Notes: generated by a model not told the origin, from the letters alone. A DNA stretch of 64,000 nt from Vibrio aestuarianus (GCF_012395185.1 NZ_JAAZTU010000002.1:62001-126000); one strand, 5' to 3'; counted from the first letter of the stretch, positions 9,515-20,233 are shown. Translations and numbers: made by a program.

Positions 9515-10900
9515 CTACTTAAGTAGACGCGCTCGGAATTGACGACCTTTCATTTTGCCAGACTCCATCTTTTTCAGTGCTTTTTTAGCAACTGACTTAT
9601 GTACGGCCACATAAGCACGCATCGCAAATAGGTTAATCTTGCCGACATATTGGCCATCAATACCACCATCACTGGTTAAAGCTCCCAGAATATCGCCTGG
9701 ACGTACTTTCTGCTTTTTGCCGCCATCAATCTGAATCGTCACCATATTAGCTTGATATGGCTGTCGATTCATCGCACTTGAATCTGGTAGTTTCGCCGGC
9801 TCGATAGGCATATCCATGTATTCATCAATCATGGCTACACGATGCATTTCATTATCACTAAAGAAGCTGAACGCTAAACCTTTGCTACCAGCTCGGCCAG
9901 TACGACCAATACGGTGTACGTGCACTTCAGGATCACGTGAAAGCTCAAAGTTGAATACTGCATCTAAGTTATCCACGTCTAAACCACGCGCGGCCACATC
10001 CGTCGCAACCAGAATAGAGATACTCTTGTTAGCGAATTGAACTAACGCTTGATCGCGGTCGCGCTGCTCTAAATCACCATGCAGTTCAATCACGCTAAAA
10101 CCTTTATGATGTAGTTCATCAGCAACGTTTTGCACTTCTTTCTTTGTATTACAGAACACAACTGCAGATTCTGGCTGATGATGTAAAAGCAGTAACTCGA
10201 GTGCTTGGTCGCGAGCTTCTGTCCCTTCGACTTTATAAAAATATTGTTGAATGCTGGACGTATCGTGCGTCGATTCAACTTTAACCATTTCAGGTTCACG
10301 CATAATACGCTGAGCAATCTGCTTAATTTGAGCAGGGAATGTTGCACTAAATAGCAACGTTTGGCGTGAAACAGGAGTTTCACTAATGATCGCATCTAGC
10401 GCGTCTTGGAAACCCATTTCGAGCATTCTATCCGCTTCATCCAGCACCAGGGTATTGAGCTCAGATAGGTCGATACGCCCTTTTTCAAGGTGATCCAAAA
10501 TACGACCAGGTGTACCAACTAAAATATGTGCACCATGCTCTAGGGAGCCAATTTGTGGTCCCATCGGCATACCACCACATAAAGTGAGTACCTTGATGTT
10601 ATGAATCGCTCGGCCTAAAGTACGGATTTCAGTCGCCACCTGATCAGCCAGCTCACGAGTTGGGCATAGTACGAGCGACTGCACGCGAAAGCGTTTTACA
10701 TTCAAATTAGACAAGACGCCCAAACCAAAAGCCGCGGTTTTACCTGAGCCGGTTTTTCCTTGGCCAATCACGTCCTTACCCGCCAAAATGGTTGGCAAGC
10801 TTAGCGCCTGAATCGGCGTCATCTTGGTATAACCCAATGTGTCGAGGTTTGAAAGAAGTTCTGGCTTTAAACTAACAGCCGAAAAAGTGGTATTGCTCAA
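9515..10900 (-). CDS. dbpA: ATP-dependent RNA helicase DbpA
   Basis: DbpA is a DEAD-box helicase that acts on the peptidyl-transferase region of 23S rRNA during 50S assembly. The 461-residue protein has the Q motif (TPIQALSLP), Walker A GKTGSGKT, PTRELA, DEAD, SAT, and HRIGRTGRAG. The C-terminal domain (about 385-461) is the DbpA-type RNA-binding domain with GDILGALTSDGGIDGQYVG. That domain separates it from RhlE, SrmB and DeaD. It is encoded alone, convergent with the Crp/Fnr-like gene and divergent from elaA. Confidence 0.93.
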   Translation of the reverse strand: MSNTTFSAVSLKPELLSNLDTLGYTKMTPIQALSLPTILAGKDVIGQGKTGSGKTAAFGLGVLSNLNVKRFRVQSLVLCPTRELADQVATEIRTLGRAIHNIKVLTLCGGMPMGPQIGSLEHGAHILVGTPGRILDHLEKGRIDLSELNTLVLDEADRMLEMGFQDALDAIISETPVSRQTLLFSATFPAQIKQIAQRIMREPEMVKVESTHDTSSIQQYFYKVEGTEARDQALELLLLHHQPESAVVFCNTKKEVQNVADELHHKGFSVIELHGDLEQRDRDQALVQFANKSISILVATDVAARGLDVDNLDAVFNFELSRDPEVHVHRIGRTGRAGSKGLAFSFFSDNEMHRVAMIDEYMDMPIEPAKLPDSSAMNRQPYQANMVTIQIDGGKKQKVRPGDILGALTSDGGIDGQYVGKINLFAMRAYVAVHKSVAKKALKKMESGKMKGRQFRARLLK

Positions 10901-11077
10901 GGGGACGTCCTTTGGTTAGACGAAAATTAAACGCCTATTATCGTTATTTAACCCCTTGTGGCTAGCGAATCTTTGCCGAACATCACACAAGTTACTCAAC
11001 TTAACTTAACCTTTGTTAATGAATCATGCACTTAAGCTTGCTACATTGCAGATATTAATAAACCGAGGAGTCTACAA

Positions 11078-11530
11078 ATGATCACCTGGCAATGTCTTTC
11101 CTTTTCACAACTAACCATCCAACAACTCTACGACTTGCTCAAACTAAGAGTAAATGTTTTTGTGGTTGAGCAAAATTGCCCATATCCAGAGCTGGACGAT
11201 AAAGATACTCAAGCGGGTGTCTTCCATTTAATCGGTTATCAACAACAACAGATCGTTGCATGTGCAAGATTATTGCCCGCGGGTATTAGCTACCCCAGTG
11301 TCAGTATTGGGCGCGTGGCGACAAAAGCAGAAGCAAGAGGAACAGGACTCGGCCACCAACTGCTCCAACAAGCGTTAGATAATTGCCAAGCATTATGGCC
11401 AAACCAAGATATTGAAATTGGTGCCCAGCAGTATTTAGCTAAGTTTTACCAATCCTATGGATTTGATCAAACATCTGATATGTATCTAGAAGATGATATC
11501 CCGCATATTGATATGAAGCTGTCTCGATAA
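11078..11530 (+). CDS. elaA: GNAT family N-acetyltransferase, ElaA type
   Basis: This is a 150-residue single-domain acetyltransferase. Family signatures include FVVEQNCPYPELDDKD near residues 28-43, the acetyl-CoA strand SIGRVATKAEARGTGLGHQL near 75-94, and the YGFDQTSDMYLEDDIPHI ending. ElaA proteins are conserved in enterobacteria and vibrios; the physiological substrate is unknown to me. A GAGG-like ribosome site lies before the ATG. It stands between dbpA (divergent) and the OapA-like gene (convergent). Confidence 0.85.
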   Translation: MITWQCLSFSQLTIQQLYDLLKLRVNVFVVEQNCPYPELDDKDTQAGVFHLIGYQQQQIVACARLLPAGISYPSVSIGRVATKAEARGTGLGHQLLQQALDNCQALWPNQDIEIGAQQYLAKFYQSYGFDQTSDMYLEDDIPHIDMKLSR

Positions 11531-11560
11531 CGAGTATGAACATCACCACTACGCCATCAT

Positions 11561-12124
11561 TTATTTACTGCGGCCAAACCCACCATCAGAGAGCCTAAAA
11601 AACATCACTGACTGGTTATTCTTTTCAAGCTGAAGGATATCAAGTTGGCCATTGGCGGCTAGTTTAAAACGAACAAGCTGTCCTTGCGTTATCTGACTAA
11701 GTGGTTTATCACCACCTTCAATCTTGACCAACGCATTGAGATCGGACATCGGTAAATCATTGGCACGGAAAACTTGCGATAAAGTATCACCACTTTTAAC
11801 AGTGTATTCTTGCCAATTTTCTGATTTCAAAGAAGATTGTTGAGCACTTTTTTGTTGGCTCAAACCTGTGGTATCAATATTAATATTTACCCGTTCATTG
11901 CTCTTCTTTGGTGCTTTTAATGATTCACTACTTGGCATAGGAATGATCAACAGCAGCACAACAACAGGCGTTAATACAGCTAAAGCTCGTCGATGCAATT
12001 TAGGTAAAGCTTGCCAATAGGTACGTACACGCTCTCCCCATATCCGCCATTCAAACGAGTGCCACTTTTGTTGGATAAGAGCTAAATAATCTGTTTGCGG
12101 TTTCTTTTTATAACGACGATTCAT
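11561..12124 (-). CDS. OapA/YtfB-family LysM-like peptidoglycan-binding protein
   Basis: The 187-residue protein has a basic cytoplasmic N-terminus, one membrane segment at about 47-63 (LAVLTPVVVLLLIIP), a polar linker, and a LysM-like OapA domain from about 105 (YTVKSGDTLSQVFRANDLP, then LVKIEGGDKPLSQI). The topology is a periplasmic domain anchored in the inner membrane. In E. coli the corresponding gene ytfB is divergent from fklB, as here, and YtfB has been linked to cell division through glycan binding. The role is inferred from domain and context. Confidence 0.82.
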   Translation of the reverse strand: MNRRYKKKPQTDYLALIQQKWHSFEWRIWGERVRTYWQALPKLHRRALAVLTPVVVLLLIIPMPSSESLKAPKKSNERVNINIDTTGLSQQKSAQQSSLKSENWQEYTVKSGDTLSQVFRANDLPMSDLNALVKIEGGDKPLSQITQGQLVRFKLAANGQLDILQLEKNNQSVMFFRLSDGGFGRSK

Positions 12125-12358
12125 CTCTACCCGTCTCCTTTAATTTCAACCTACAGTATAAAAACTCAAGAACGAACAGTATAGAGCTATACGCGTGATA
12201 TCGTAAACGTTGACACAAACTTAAACATTTTTCTGGGTGATCTGCGATTTGTCACAACCTGAACGATTGAATTCAGATATCACGTGTTACCGTTTCATCC
12301 GTTGGCTGAAACTGCTATTCTTTGGCCTTTGTTTATTTAGATAAAAGAGTGACAGTTT

Positions 12359-12979
12359 ATGTCTGAAGTAAAATTTGAAACTGTAGAGCAAAAAGCAAGT
12401 TACGGTATTGGTCTACAAATGGGTCAACAGCTTGCTGGTAGCGGCCTAGACGGTCTAAATGTTGACGCTATCGCAGCTGGCATTGCAACGGCACTAGTAG
12501 GCGAAATGCCATCAATTGAGATTGATGAAATCAATAACGCACTGCAAGAATTACACACACGTGCTGAATCTGCACGTCAAGAAGCAGCAAAAGCTGCAGC
12601 TGCTGATGGTGAAGTATTCTTAGCAGATAATGCATTACGCTCTGAAGTGACTGTTCTTGAGTCTGGTCTACAGTACGAAATCATCACTGAAGGTACTGGT
12701 GAGATCCCAACATCTGACAAACAAGTACGCGTACATTACCACGGTGAATTAACAGATGGTACTGTATTTGACAGCTCAGTATCTCGTGGACAACCAGCTG
12801 AATTCCCTGTTACAGGTGTAATTAAAGGTTGGGTAGAAGCCCTTCAACTAATGCCTGTTGGTTCTAAATGGAAATTATACATTCCACAAGATCTTGCCTA
12901 CGGCGAGCGCGGTGCAGGTGCAGCAATTCCTCCATTCGCAGCACTAGTATTTGAAGTAGAGCTACTTGATATCCTATAA
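12359..12979 (+). CDS. fklB: FKBP-type peptidyl-prolyl isomerase FklB
   Basis: FklB catalyses proline cis-trans isomerisation. The 206 residues match the length of E. coli FklB: an N-terminal dimerisation helix region (about 1-85) and a C-terminal FKBP domain with [18 protein letters not shown] near 120 and [23 protein letters not shown] at the end. No signal peptide is visible, consistent with a cytoplasmic enzyme. GAGTG precedes the ATG. The 234-base gap to the divergent OapA-like gene should hold both promoters, but no box is clear enough to call. Confidence 0.93.
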   Translation: MSEVKFETVEQKASYGIGLQMGQQLAGSGLDGLNVDAIAAGIATALVGEMPSIEIDEINNALQELHTRAESARQEAAKAAAADGEVFLADNALRSEVTVLESGLQYEIITEGTGEIPTSDKQVRVHYHGELTDGTVFDSSVSRGQPAEFPVTGVIKGWVEALQLMPVGSKWKLYIPQDLAYGERGAGAAIPPFAALVFEVELLDIL

Positions 12980-13002
12980 GATAGTCTTATAACGGATGAC
13001 CA

Positions 13003-13028
13003 AAGGTTGGCAATTGCCAGCCTTTTTT
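13003..13028 (+). terminator. Rho-independent terminator of fklB
   Basis: A 9-bp stem with one G-U pair (AAGGTTGGC / GCCAGCCTT) is followed by TTTTTT, 24 bases after the fklB stop. Confidence 0.85.
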
Positions 13029-13040
13029 ATATCGCCAATA

Positions 13041-13206
13041 TAATACCAATCGTAGTAAATAACTGGTCACCCTAACTTATTTAAATACCCAATAACTGCG
13101 TTAGAACTTTTGATTGTAGAATAACTACTTATCGAAAAATTCCACCGTATTATCAAACATCTTTCCTACGCTATTTCTGAACATTTACTTACTGGGCTTG
13201 GTATAA
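13041..13206. repeat. MITE-like intergenic repeat with imperfect terminal inverted repeats
   Basis: The outer ends are imperfect inverted copies: the left end reads TAATACCAATCGTAGTAAAT and the right end, on the opposite strand, reads TTATACCAAGCCCAGTAAGT, both continuing into a TG.TCA block. The element is about 166 bp, AT-rich and non-coding, and lies exactly between the terminators of fklB and rplQ. It resembles an abundant intergenic repeat I remember from vibrio genomes; that part is recall. It accounts for most of the 301-base gene-free stretch between fklB and rplQ. Confidence 0.55.
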
Positions 13207-13232
13207 GCTGTAATTTGCTTTATTTCAGATAC

Positions 13233-13264
13233 AAAAAAGCCGAGCATTGCTGCTCGGCTTTTTT
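13233..13264 (-). terminator. Terminator at the end of the alpha operon (rplQ)
   Basis: A perfect 14-bp hairpin (core AAGCCGAGCA / TGCTCGGCTT, loop TTGC) with T-runs on both strands ends 17 bases behind the rplQ stop. It is symmetrical, so it would also block plus-strand transcription. Confidence 0.9.
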
Positions 13265-13280
13265 ATTATATACGAACTGA

Positions 13281-13667
13281 TTACTCAGCAGCAGCTTCTA
13301 CAGCTACTTCTGGGCGATCTACAAGCTCAATGTAAGCCATTGGAGCTTTATCACCAGTACGGAAACCGGCTTTAAGGATACGTGTGTAACCGCCTTGACG
13401 GGCAGCGAAACGTGGACCTAGTTCGTTAAATAGTTTTGCTACAACTTCGTTATCACGAGTGCGAGCAAATGCTAGACGACGGTTTGCAACGCTGTCAGTC
13501 TTAGCTAGTGTAATCAAAGGCTCAACGACGCGACGTAGCTCTTTTGCTTTTGGCAAAGTAGTCTTGATAACTTCATGACGTACTAGAGAGCTAGCCATGT
13601 TGCTGAACATCGCTTTGCGATGACTGCTGTTGCGGTTGAGTTGACGACCACTCTTACGATGGCGCAT
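13281..13667 (-). CDS. rplQ: 50S ribosomal protein L17
   Basis: L17 is a structural protein of the large subunit near the exit tunnel. The 128-residue product begins [20 protein letters not shown], the conserved L17 start, and has the usual acidic, Ala-rich tail. It is the last gene of the alpha operon, 26 bases behind rpoA, and is followed by the operon terminator. Confidence 0.97.
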   Translation of the reverse strand: MRHRKSGRQLNRNSSHRKAMFSNMASSLVRHEVIKTTLPKAKELRRVVEPLITLAKTDSVANRRLAFARTRDNEVVAKLFNELGPRFAARQGGYTRILKAGFRTGDKAPMAYIELVDRPEVAVEAAAE

Positions 13668-13693
13668 GACCTAATCCTTCTAACTAGTATCGA

Positions 13694-14686
13694 TTAATCT
13701 TCAGCGATAGACGCTGGCGGCCAGTTCTCTAGGCGCATACCTAAAGATAGACCACGTGATGCAAGCACGTCTTTAATCTCTGTAAGAGATTTCTTACCAA
13801 GGTTTGGCGTTTTAAGTAGCTCAACCTCAGTGCGCTGTACTAGATCACCGATGTAGTGAATCGCTTCTGCTTTCAGACAGTTAGCAGAGCGAACTGTTAG
13901 TTCAAGATCGTCTACAGGACGCAGTAGGATTGGATCGAATTCTGGCTTCTCTTCCTTCTCCTCAGGTACACGTACATCACGAAGATCTACGAACGCATCC
14001 AATTGCTCAGCAAGAATAGTTGCTGCGCGACGGATAGCTTCCTCAGGTTCTAGAGTACCGTTCGTTTCCATATCGATAACAAGCTTGTCTAAATCAGTGC
14101 GCTGTTCTACACGAGCTGCATCTACAGAGTAGGCAATTTTGTCTACTGGGCTGTAAGTTGCATCTACAAGTAGACGACCGATTGGACGCTCATCTTCTTC
14201 AGTATGGATACGAGCTGAAGCTGGAACATAACCACGACCACGCTCTACTTTGATACGCATAGCGATCTCAGCATTGTCATCCGTTAGGTGACAAATCACG
14301 TGCTCAGGGTTAGTGATCTCTACATCACCATCATGGGTGATGTCACCTGCAACAACAGGGCCCGAGCCTGATTTGTTCAGCGTAATGAACACTTCATCTT
14401 TGCCTTCGGCAACGCGTACAGCTAAACCCTTAAGGTTTAAAAGGATCTCAAGGATATCTTCTTGAACGCCTTCTTTAGTGCTGTACTCGTGTAGTACGCC
14501 TTCAATCTCTACTTCAGTGACAGCACAACCTGGCATTGAAGATAATAGAATACGGCGAAGTGCATTACCCAGAGTATGGCCGAAACCACGCTCTAACGGC
14601 TCAAGAGTTACTTTTGCGTGTGTCGTGCTGATCTGTTCGATATCAACAAGACGTGGCTTAAGAAATTCTGTTACAGAACCCTGCAT
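13694..14686 (-). CDS. rpoA: DNA-directed RNA polymerase subunit alpha
   Basis: Alpha dimerises to start RNA polymerase assembly and contacts UP elements and activators such as Crp. The 330 residues contain the N-terminal dimerisation domain ([21 protein letters not shown] near 32), a linker with [11 protein letters not shown] near 240, and the C-terminal DNA-binding domain ([19 protein letters not shown] near 290). It is encoded between rpsD and rplQ as in E. coli. Confidence 0.98.
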   Translation of the reverse strand: MQGSVTEFLKPRLVDIEQISTTHAKVTLEPLERGFGHTLGNALRRILLSSMPGCAVTEVEIEGVLHEYSTKEGVQEDILEILLNLKGLAVRVAEGKDEVFITLNKSGSGPVVAGDITHDGDVEITNPEHVICHLTDDNAEIAMRIKVERGRGYVPASARIHTEEDERPIGRLLVDATYSPVDKIAYSVDAARVEQRTDLDKLVIDMETNGTLEPEEAIRRAATILAEQLDAFVDLRDVRVPEEKEEKPEFDPILLRPVDDLELTVRSANCLKAEAIHYIGDLVQRTEVELLKTPNLGKKSLTEIKDVLASRGLSLGMRLENWPPASIAED

Positions 14687-14709
14687 TGTGTCCTCTCTTT
14701 AGTTTAACC

Positions 14710-15330
14710 TTACTTAGAGTAAAGCTCGACGATCAATTGTTCGTTGATATCAGCTGATAGATCAGAACGCTCAGGCATACGCTTGAATGTACCTTCCATC
14801 TGGCCAGCATCTACTTCAATCCAAGTTGGTTTTTCGCGTTGTTCAGCAACTTCTAGAGCCGCTTTGATGCGAGATTGCTTTTTAGCTTTCTCACGGATTG
14901 CAACAACGTCGTTAGCCGTAACATTGAAAGAAGGAACGTTTACAACTTTACCGTTTACTACGATAGCTTTATGGCTAACTAGCTGACGTGCTTCTGCGCG
15001 AGTTGCGCCAAAGCCCATGCGGTAAACTACGTTATCAAGACGACCTTCAAGAAGCTGAAGCAGGTTTTCACCTGTGTTGCCTTTAAGGCGTGCAGCTTCT
15101 TTGTAGTAGTTACGGAATTGTTTTTCTAGAACGCCGTAGATACGACGAACTTTTTGCTTCTCACGAAGCTGAACACCGTACTCAGATAGACGACCGCGAC
15201 GAGCGCCGTGTACACCTGGTGCGTTGTCAATTTTACACTTGGTATCAATCGCACGAATGCCAGACTTAAGGAACAAGTCAGTACCTTCGCGGCGGCTAAG
15301 CTTTAGCTTAGGACCCAAATATCTTGCCAT
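14710..15330 (-). CDS. rpsD: 30S ribosomal protein S4
   Basis: S4 nucleates assembly of the 16S rRNA 5' domain and in E. coli represses its own operon by binding the rpsM leader. The 206 residues have the conserved start [20 protein letters not shown] and an S4 RNA-binding domain near 95-155 ([20 protein letters not shown]). There are no zinc-binding cysteines at the N-terminus, as in other gammaproteobacterial S4 proteins. Confidence 0.97.
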   Translation of the reverse strand: MARYLGPKLKLSRREGTDLFLKSGIRAIDTKCKIDNAPGVHGARRGRLSEYGVQLREKQKVRRIYGVLEKQFRNYYKEAARLKGNTGENLLQLLEGRLDNVVYRMGFGATRAEARQLVSHKAIVVNGKVVNVPSFNVTANDVVAIREKAKKQSRIKAALEVAEQREKPTWIEVDAGQMEGTFKRMPERSDLSADINEQLIVELYSK

Positions 15331-15357
15331 GATCTTTCTCCAATCTTCCTAGAAACG

Positions 15358-15753
<396 letters not shown>

Positions 15754-15765
15754 CTACCCTTCCGA

Positions 15766-16122
15766 CTATTTCTTGATCGGCTTACGCGGACCCTTACGGG
15801 TGCGAGCGTTGGTTTTAGTACGCTGTCCACGTAGTGGTAGACTGCGACGATGACGAAGACCACGGTAACAACCAAGGTCCATAAGACGCTTGATGTTCAT
15901 GGAAACTTCACGACGAAGATCACCCTCTACAGTGTATTTAGCTACACCATCACGCAGTTGATCGATCTGCTCTTCAGTTAGTTCACTGATCTTAACACTT
16001 TCAGCAATACCCAAATCAGCTAGGATAGCTTGAGAACGGGTTTTACCGATACCGTAGATTGCAGTTAATGCAATCACAGCATGCTTTTGATCAGGAATGT
16101 TAATGCCTGCTATACGGGCCAC
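15766..16122 (-). CDS. rpsM: 30S ribosomal protein S13
   Basis: S13 forms inter-subunit bridges in the 30S head. The 118 residues include [20 protein letters not shown] at the start and the C-terminal [19 protein letters not shown]. Translation starts at a GTG (complement 16120-16122) preceded by AGGAGTGAATA. As the first gene of the alpha operon with a GTG start it resembles E. coli, where S4 represses translation at this site. Confidence 0.96.
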   Translation of the reverse strand: MARIAGINIPDQKHAVIALTAIYGIGKTRSQAILADLGIAESVKISELTEEQIDQLRDGVAKYTVEGDLRREVSMNIKRLMDLGCYRGLRHRRSLPLRGQRTKTNARTRKGPRKPIKK

Positions 16123-16217
16123 TATTCACTCCTAGTACTTATATAAGAAATTATCCGCAGCAGAGCCCGTCGAGGATACGCTGCGGCATACTACTTCTTT
16201 TGCACGCAAAAGGTAGG
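16123..16217 (-). ncRNA. Alpha-operon mRNA leader, probable S4-responsive region
   Basis: The leader of about 95 nt between the predicted transcription start and the rpsM GTG holds two hairpins on the transcript: CTTTTGC-GT-GCAAAAG (16197-16212) and a longer one closed by CCGCAGC / GCTGCGG (16155-16186). In E. coli the same place folds into the S4-binding alpha-operon pseudoknot. Here the position and GTG start agree, but I could not verify the pseudoknot pairing. Confidence 0.5.
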
Positions 16218-16223
16218 CCGAGG

Positions 16224-16252
16224 AATATACTCGACCAACCTTTAGATTTCAA
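16224..16252 (-). promoter_or_regulatory. Sigma-70 promoter of the alpha operon
   Basis: On the minus strand TTGAAA (16247-16252) and TATATT (16224-16229) are separated by 17 bases, in the gap between rpmJ and rpsM where the E. coli alpha promoter lies. Confidence 0.75.
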
Positions 16253-16269
16253 GTAAAAATTTCTGCTAA

Positions 16270-16383
16270 TTAGCCTTGGCGCTGTTTATGCTTTGGCTCA
16301 CTGCAAATCACACGAACGACACCGTTACGCTTGATTACTTTACAGTTACGACAGATTTTTTTAACGGAAGCACGAACTTTCAT
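16270..16383 (-). CDS. rpmJ: 50S ribosomal protein L36 (zinc-ribbon form)
   Basis: This 37-residue protein starts [19 protein letters not shown] and ends HKQRQG. Cys11, Cys14, Cys27 and His32 form the zinc-binding set, so it is the C+ type. Its place between secY and rpsM is the normal one at the end of the spc operon. Many vibrios also carry a second, zinc-free L36 elsewhere; none is in this window. Confidence 0.95.
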
Positions 16384-16410
16384 TGCTAAACTCCGTAATT
16401 GAACCTGATA

Positions 16411-17745
16411 TTAACGACCGTAGCCTTTCAGGTTCGCTTTTTTCAACACAGAATCATACTGTTGGGACATCATATGAGTCTGTACCTGTGCCATAAAGTC
16501 CATAATAACCACTACTACAATCAGTAGTGATGTGCCGCCAAAGTAGAAACGTACGTTCCAAGCGACCATCATGAACTCGGGAATCAGACAGATAAAGGTA
16601 ATGTATAGTGCACCCGCTAGGGTTAATCTAGTCATTACTTTATCAATGTATCTCGCTGTCTGCTCACCTGGGCGGATGCCGGGTACGAATGCACCGGACT
16701 TCTTCAGATTATCTGCTGTTTCACGAGGATTAAACACCAACGCTGTATAAAAGAAACAGAAGAAAATTATTGCTGCTGCATAAAGCATAACATACAAAGG
16801 CTGACCTGGGCTAAGAGCCAAAGACACATCAGTTAGCCAACCGAATGTGCTGCTCTCACCATTTTGACCAAACCATTGTGCTAATGTTCCTGGGAACAAA
16901 ATAATGCTTGATGCAAAAATCGCTGGTATTACACCCGCCATATTAATTTTCAATGGTAGGTGTGTACTTTGCGCTGCAAAAACCTTACGACCTTGTTGAC
17001 GCTTCGCATAGTTAACGACGATTCGACGCTGACCACGCTCCATGAAAACTACGAAGTAGATAACAGCAAAAGCAATTACCGCGATTAACAATAGAAGAAG
17101 TACATGCAATTCACCTTGACGCGCTTGCTCGATTGTTTGTCCGACTGCCTGTGGCAATCCAGCAACAATACCTGCAAAAATTAGCAATGAAATGCCATTA
17201 CCAATTCCTCGCTCTGTAATTTGTTCACCTAACCACATTAGGAACATGGTACCAGTTACTAAACTTACGGTAGCAATAAGCGTAAACATGGTTTGGTTGA
17301 TAACAACCAGATTGTCGACCATGTTTGGTAAGCCTGTTGCAATACCAATAGCTTGGAATGTTGCAAGTACAAGCGTGCCGTAGCGTGTATATTGGCTTAT
17401 CTTACGACGGCCTGCTTCACCCTCTTTCTTGAGTTCCGCTAACGCTGGATGAACTACAGTTAGCAATTGGACAACAATTGACGCCGAAATATACGGCATG
17501 ATGCCCAATGCTAAGATAGATGCACGCGAAAGAGCACCACCGGAGAACATGTTAAACATTTCAACGATGGTACCTTTTTGCTGTTCGAACAAATCGGCAA
17601 GTACAGCTGCGTCAATACCAGGAATCGGCACAAAAGAGCCGGCTCGGAATACTAAAAGTGCACCAATTACGAATAATAAGCGCGACTTTAGTTCACTTAA
17701 GCCGCTCTGAGCACTACGAAAATCTTGTCCTGGTTTCTTAGCCAT
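16411..17745 (-). CDS. secY: Protein translocase subunit SecY
   Basis: SecY is the channel of the Sec translocon in the inner membrane. The 444-residue protein has ten hydrophobic segments, the plug/TM2 region near 65-80 ([21 protein letters not shown]), and the cytoplasmic loop [18 protein letters not shown] segment (here [19 protein letters not shown] near 345). It lies between rplO and rpmJ in the spc operon. Confidence 0.98.
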   Translation of the reverse strand: MAKKPGQDFRSAQSGLSELKSRLLFVIGALLVFRAGSFVPIPGIDAAVLADLFEQQKGTIVEMFNMFSGGALSRASILALGIMPYISASIVVQLLTVVHPALAELKKEGEAGRRKISQYTRYGTLVLATFQAIGIATGLPNMVDNLVVINQTMFTLIATVSLVTGTMFLMWLGEQITERGIGNGISLLIFAGIVAGLPQAVGQTIEQARQGELHVLLLLLIAVIAFAVIYFVVFMERGQRRIVVNYAKRQQGRKVFAAQSTHLPLKINMAGVIPAIFASSIILFPGTLAQWFGQNGESSTFGWLTDVSLALSPGQPLYVMLYAAAIIFFCFFYTALVFNPRETADNLKKSGAFVPGIRPGEQTARYIDKVMTRLTLAGALYITFICLIPEFMMVAWNVRFYFGGTSLLIVVVVIMDFMAQVQTHMMSQQYDSVLKKANLKGYGR

Positions 17746-17765
17746 CTGTACCTCGTTCCTCGAGA

Positions 17766-18200
17766 TTATTCCTCGATTTTACCGCCTGCAGCTTCGATTG
17801 CAGCTTTAGCGCCTTTTGTCACGCGCAGACCTTTAACAGTCACAGCTTTGCTAATTTCACCAGAAAGAACAACTTTAACGTTCTCGATGTTCTTAGTGAT
17901 TAGGTTAGCAGCTTTAAGGCTGTTTAGATCTACTACGTCACCAGTTACTTTCGCTAGCTCAGCTAGACGAATTTCAGCAGACACTAGGCTCTTACGAGAA
18001 GTGAAACCGAATTTTGGTAGACGTTGTTTTAGAGGCATCTGACCGCCTTCAAAACCTGGACGAACTTTACCGCCAGAACGTGACTTTTGACCTTTATGGC
18101 CACGGCCACCAGTTTTACCTAGGCCTGAACCGATACCACGGCCTAAACGCTTCTTAGAAGGCTTAGAACCCGCAGCCGGTGATAGAGTATTCAAACGCAT
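17766..18200 (-). CDS. rplO: 50S ribosomal protein L15
   Basis: A 144-residue L15 with the glycine- and basic-rich N-terminus [20 protein letters not shown] near 20-40 and the conserved C-terminal [18 protein letters not shown]. It is a late-assembling 50S protein, encoded 5 bases behind rpmD. Confidence 0.97.
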   Translation of the reverse strand: MRLNTLSPAAGSKPSKKRLGRGIGSGLGKTGGRGHKGQKSRSGGKVRPGFEGGQMPLKQRLPKFGFTSRKSLVSAEIRLAELAKVTGDVVDLNSLKAANLITKNIENVKVVLSGEISKAVTVKGLRVTKGAKAAIEAAGGKIEE

Positions 18201-18205
18201 TCTGA

Positions 18206-18382
18206 TTACTCCTCAACTTTAACCATGTAGTAAACCTTGTTGATCATACCGCGTACACACGGAGTATCTTCAAGTTCTACTGTATGGTTGATACGACGAA
18301 GACCTAAACCACGCAAAGTTGCTTTATGCTTTGGTAGACGGCCAATTGAGCTTTTAGTTTGAGTTACTTTAATAGTTGCCAT
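18206..18382 (-). CDS. rpmD: 50S ribosomal protein L30
   Basis: A 58-residue L30 reading [20 protein letters not shown] and ending [13 protein letters not shown]. The open frame extends nine codons further upstream into rpsE, but the ATG at 18382, 7 bases behind the rpsE stop, gives the normal family length. Confidence 0.95.
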   Translation of the reverse strand: MATIKVTQTKSSIGRLPKHKATLRGLGLRRINHTVELEDTPCVRGMINKVYYMVKVEE

Positions 18383-18389
18383 CGTGTGC

Positions 18390-18890
18390 TTACTCCGAAA
18401 TAGATTCAACAGTTAGACCACGTTTAGCAGCAACCATTTCTGGCGACTTCACATCTACTAGACCAGCAACTGTTGCGCGAACAACGTTGATTGGGTTTGT
18501 AGAACCGTACGCTTTCGCAAGTACGTTATGTACACCGGCAACTTCAAGTACAGCACGCATCGCACCACCGGCGATAACACCTGTACCTTCTGCAGCTGGC
18601 TGCATGTAAACTTTAGAGCCCGAGTGACGACCTTTCACCGCGTGGTGAAGAGTGCCTTCGTTAAGAGCGATAGTAACCATGTTACGACGCGCTTTTTCCA
18701 TTGCTTTTTGAATCGCAGCAGGTACTTCACGGGCTTTACCGTAACCGAAACCTACGCGACCATTACCGTCACCAACTACAGTTAGCGCAGTAAAGCTCAT
18801 GATTCGACCACCTTTAACCGTCTTAGATACACGGTTAACAGCGATTAGCTTTTCTTGCAAATCACTAGCTTGTTGTTGTTCTTTAGCCAT
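18390..18890 (-). CDS. rpsE: 30S ribosomal protein S5
   Basis: S5 has 166 residues, with the N-terminal double-stranded RNA-binding motif ([20 protein letters not shown] near 16-35, then [21 protein letters not shown]) and the C-terminal S5 fold. It shapes decoding accuracy with S4 and S12. Normal spc position between rplR and rpmD. Confidence 0.97.
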   Translation of the reverse strand: MAKEQQQASDLQEKLIAVNRVSKTVKGGRIMSFTALTVVGDGNGRVGFGYGKAREVPAAIQKAMEKARRNMVTIALNEGTLHHAVKGRHSGSKVYMQPAAEGTGVIAGGAMRAVLEVAGVHNVLAKAYGSTNPINVVRATVAGLVDVKSPEMVAAKRGLTVESISE

Positions 18891-18904
18891 CTTCCAACCC
18901 TACC

Positions 18905-19258
18905 TTAGAATTTCAGACCAGCTTCGCGAGCAGATTCTGCTAGCGCCGCTACTCGACCGTGGTATTGGAAACCAGAACGATCAAACGCAACTGCTGACAC
19001 GCCTTTTTCAAGAGCACGTTCTGCAATAGCTTTACCTACTGCTTTAGCTGCGTCTACGTTACCGGTGTTCTTAACTTGCTCACGGATCGCTTTTTCTACA
19101 GTAGAAGCTGCTGCGATAACCTCAGAGCCGTTTGATGCGATAACCTGAGCGTACACGTGACGAGGAGTACGGTGTACTACTAGGCGAGTTGCACCCAGTT
19201 CAGCAATCTTACGACGTGCGCGTGTAGCACGACGGATGCGAGATGCTTTCTTATCCAT
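18905..19258 (-). CDS. rplR: 50S ribosomal protein L18
   Basis: A 117-residue L18 with the basic N-terminus and [15 protein letters not shown], plus the C-terminal [20 protein letters not shown]. It binds 5S rRNA with L5. It is encoded 9 bases behind rplF. Confidence 0.97.
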   Translation of the reverse strand: MDKKASRIRRATRARRKIAELGATRLVVHRTPRHVYAQVIASNGSEVIAAASTVEKAIREQVKNTGNVDAAKAVGKAIAERALEKGVSAVAFDRSGFQYHGRVAALAESAREAGLKF

Positions 19259-19267
19259 AGTGTTACC

Positions 19268-19801
19268 TTACTTCTTCTTAGCTTCTTTAGTACGCACATT
19301 TTCATCTGCGTAACGAACACCTTTACCTTTATAAGGCTCAGGCTCACGGTAAGAACGAATGTCAGCCGCAACTTGACCAACTAATTGCTTATCACAACCA
19401 GTTAGAACAATTTCAGTTTGGCTAGGACATTCAGCTTTAATACCCGCTGGGAGTTCATGCTCAACAGGGTGTGAGAAACCTAAAGTTAGGCCAACTGCGT
19501 TGCCTTTGATAGCAGCACGGTAACCAACACCTTTAAGAACAAGCTTTTTAGTAAAGCCTGCAGTAACACCCACAACCATGTTGTTTACTAGTGCACGAGC
19601 AGTACCTGCTTGTGCCCAAGCGTTAGCAACACCTTCACGAGGACCGAAAGTAAGGTTGTTTTCTTCTTGTGCAATAACTACGCCGTTGTGTAGAACGCGA
19701 GTCAGCTCACCTTGAACACCTTTTACAGTGATTTCTTGGCCGTTTAGTTTCACCTCTACGCCAGCTGGAATAGCGACAGGTGCTTTAGCAACACGAGACA
19801 T
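19268..19801 (-). CDS. rplF: 50S ribosomal protein L6
   Basis: The 177-residue L6 contains the paired L6 domains and the signature [20 protein letters not shown] near the C-terminus. It lies near the GTPase-associated centre. It is encoded 10 bases behind rpsH. Confidence 0.97.
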   Translation of the reverse strand: MSRVAKAPVAIPAGVEVKLNGQEITVKGVQGELTRVLHNGVVIAQEENNLTFGPREGVANAWAQAGTARALVNNMVVGVTAGFTKKLVLKGVGYRAAIKGNAVGLTLGFSHPVEHELPAGIKAECPSQTEIVLTGCDKQLVGQVAADIRSYREPEPYKGKGVRYADENVRTKEAKKK

Positions 19802-19811
19802 ATCCTACTCC

Positions 19812-20204
19812 TTAAGCTACGTAGCAGATGATTTCACCACCAAGACCTGCTTTGCGAGCAGCACGGTCAGACATCAGACCCTTGGAAGTGGACACTACAG
19901 CAACACCCATACCGCCCATCACTGATGGTAACGCGTTATTTTTCTTATAAACGCGTAGACCAGGACGTGAAACACGTTGGATTTGCTCGATTACTGGTTT
20001 AGCTTGGAAGTACTTAAGAGTAACTTCTAGCTCAGGTTTTGCTTCGCCTTCAACAGCGAAATCAGCGATATAACCTTCAGCTTTAAGCAGTGCAGCAATT
20101 GCAACTTTAAGCTTTGAAGAAGGCATTTTTACAGCAACTTTGTTTGCTGCCTGACCGTTACGAATGCGGGTCAGCATATCCGAAATCGGATCTTGCATGC
20201 TCAT
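19812..20204 (-). CDS. rpsH: 30S ribosomal protein S8
   Basis: S8 has 130 residues: [20 protein letters not shown] at the start and [21 protein letters not shown] near 95-115. In E. coli S8 also represses the spc operon by binding the mRNA near the rplX-rplE junction; whether the site is kept here was not verified. Confidence 0.97.
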   Translation of the reverse strand: MSMQDPISDMLTRIRNGQAANKVAVKMPSSKLKVAIAALLKAEGYIADFAVEGEAKPELEVTLKYFQAKPVIEQIQRVSRPGLRVYKKNNALPSVMGGMGVAVVSTSKGLMSDRAARKAGLGGEIICYVA

Positions 20205-20233
20205 AAGATTTACTCCAAATGATTAAGTGGCAA

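Noticed and set aside
10090..10395. Minus-strand open frame inside dbpA
   Set aside because: It is a frame-shifted shadow of the helicase gene, which is intact through this region.
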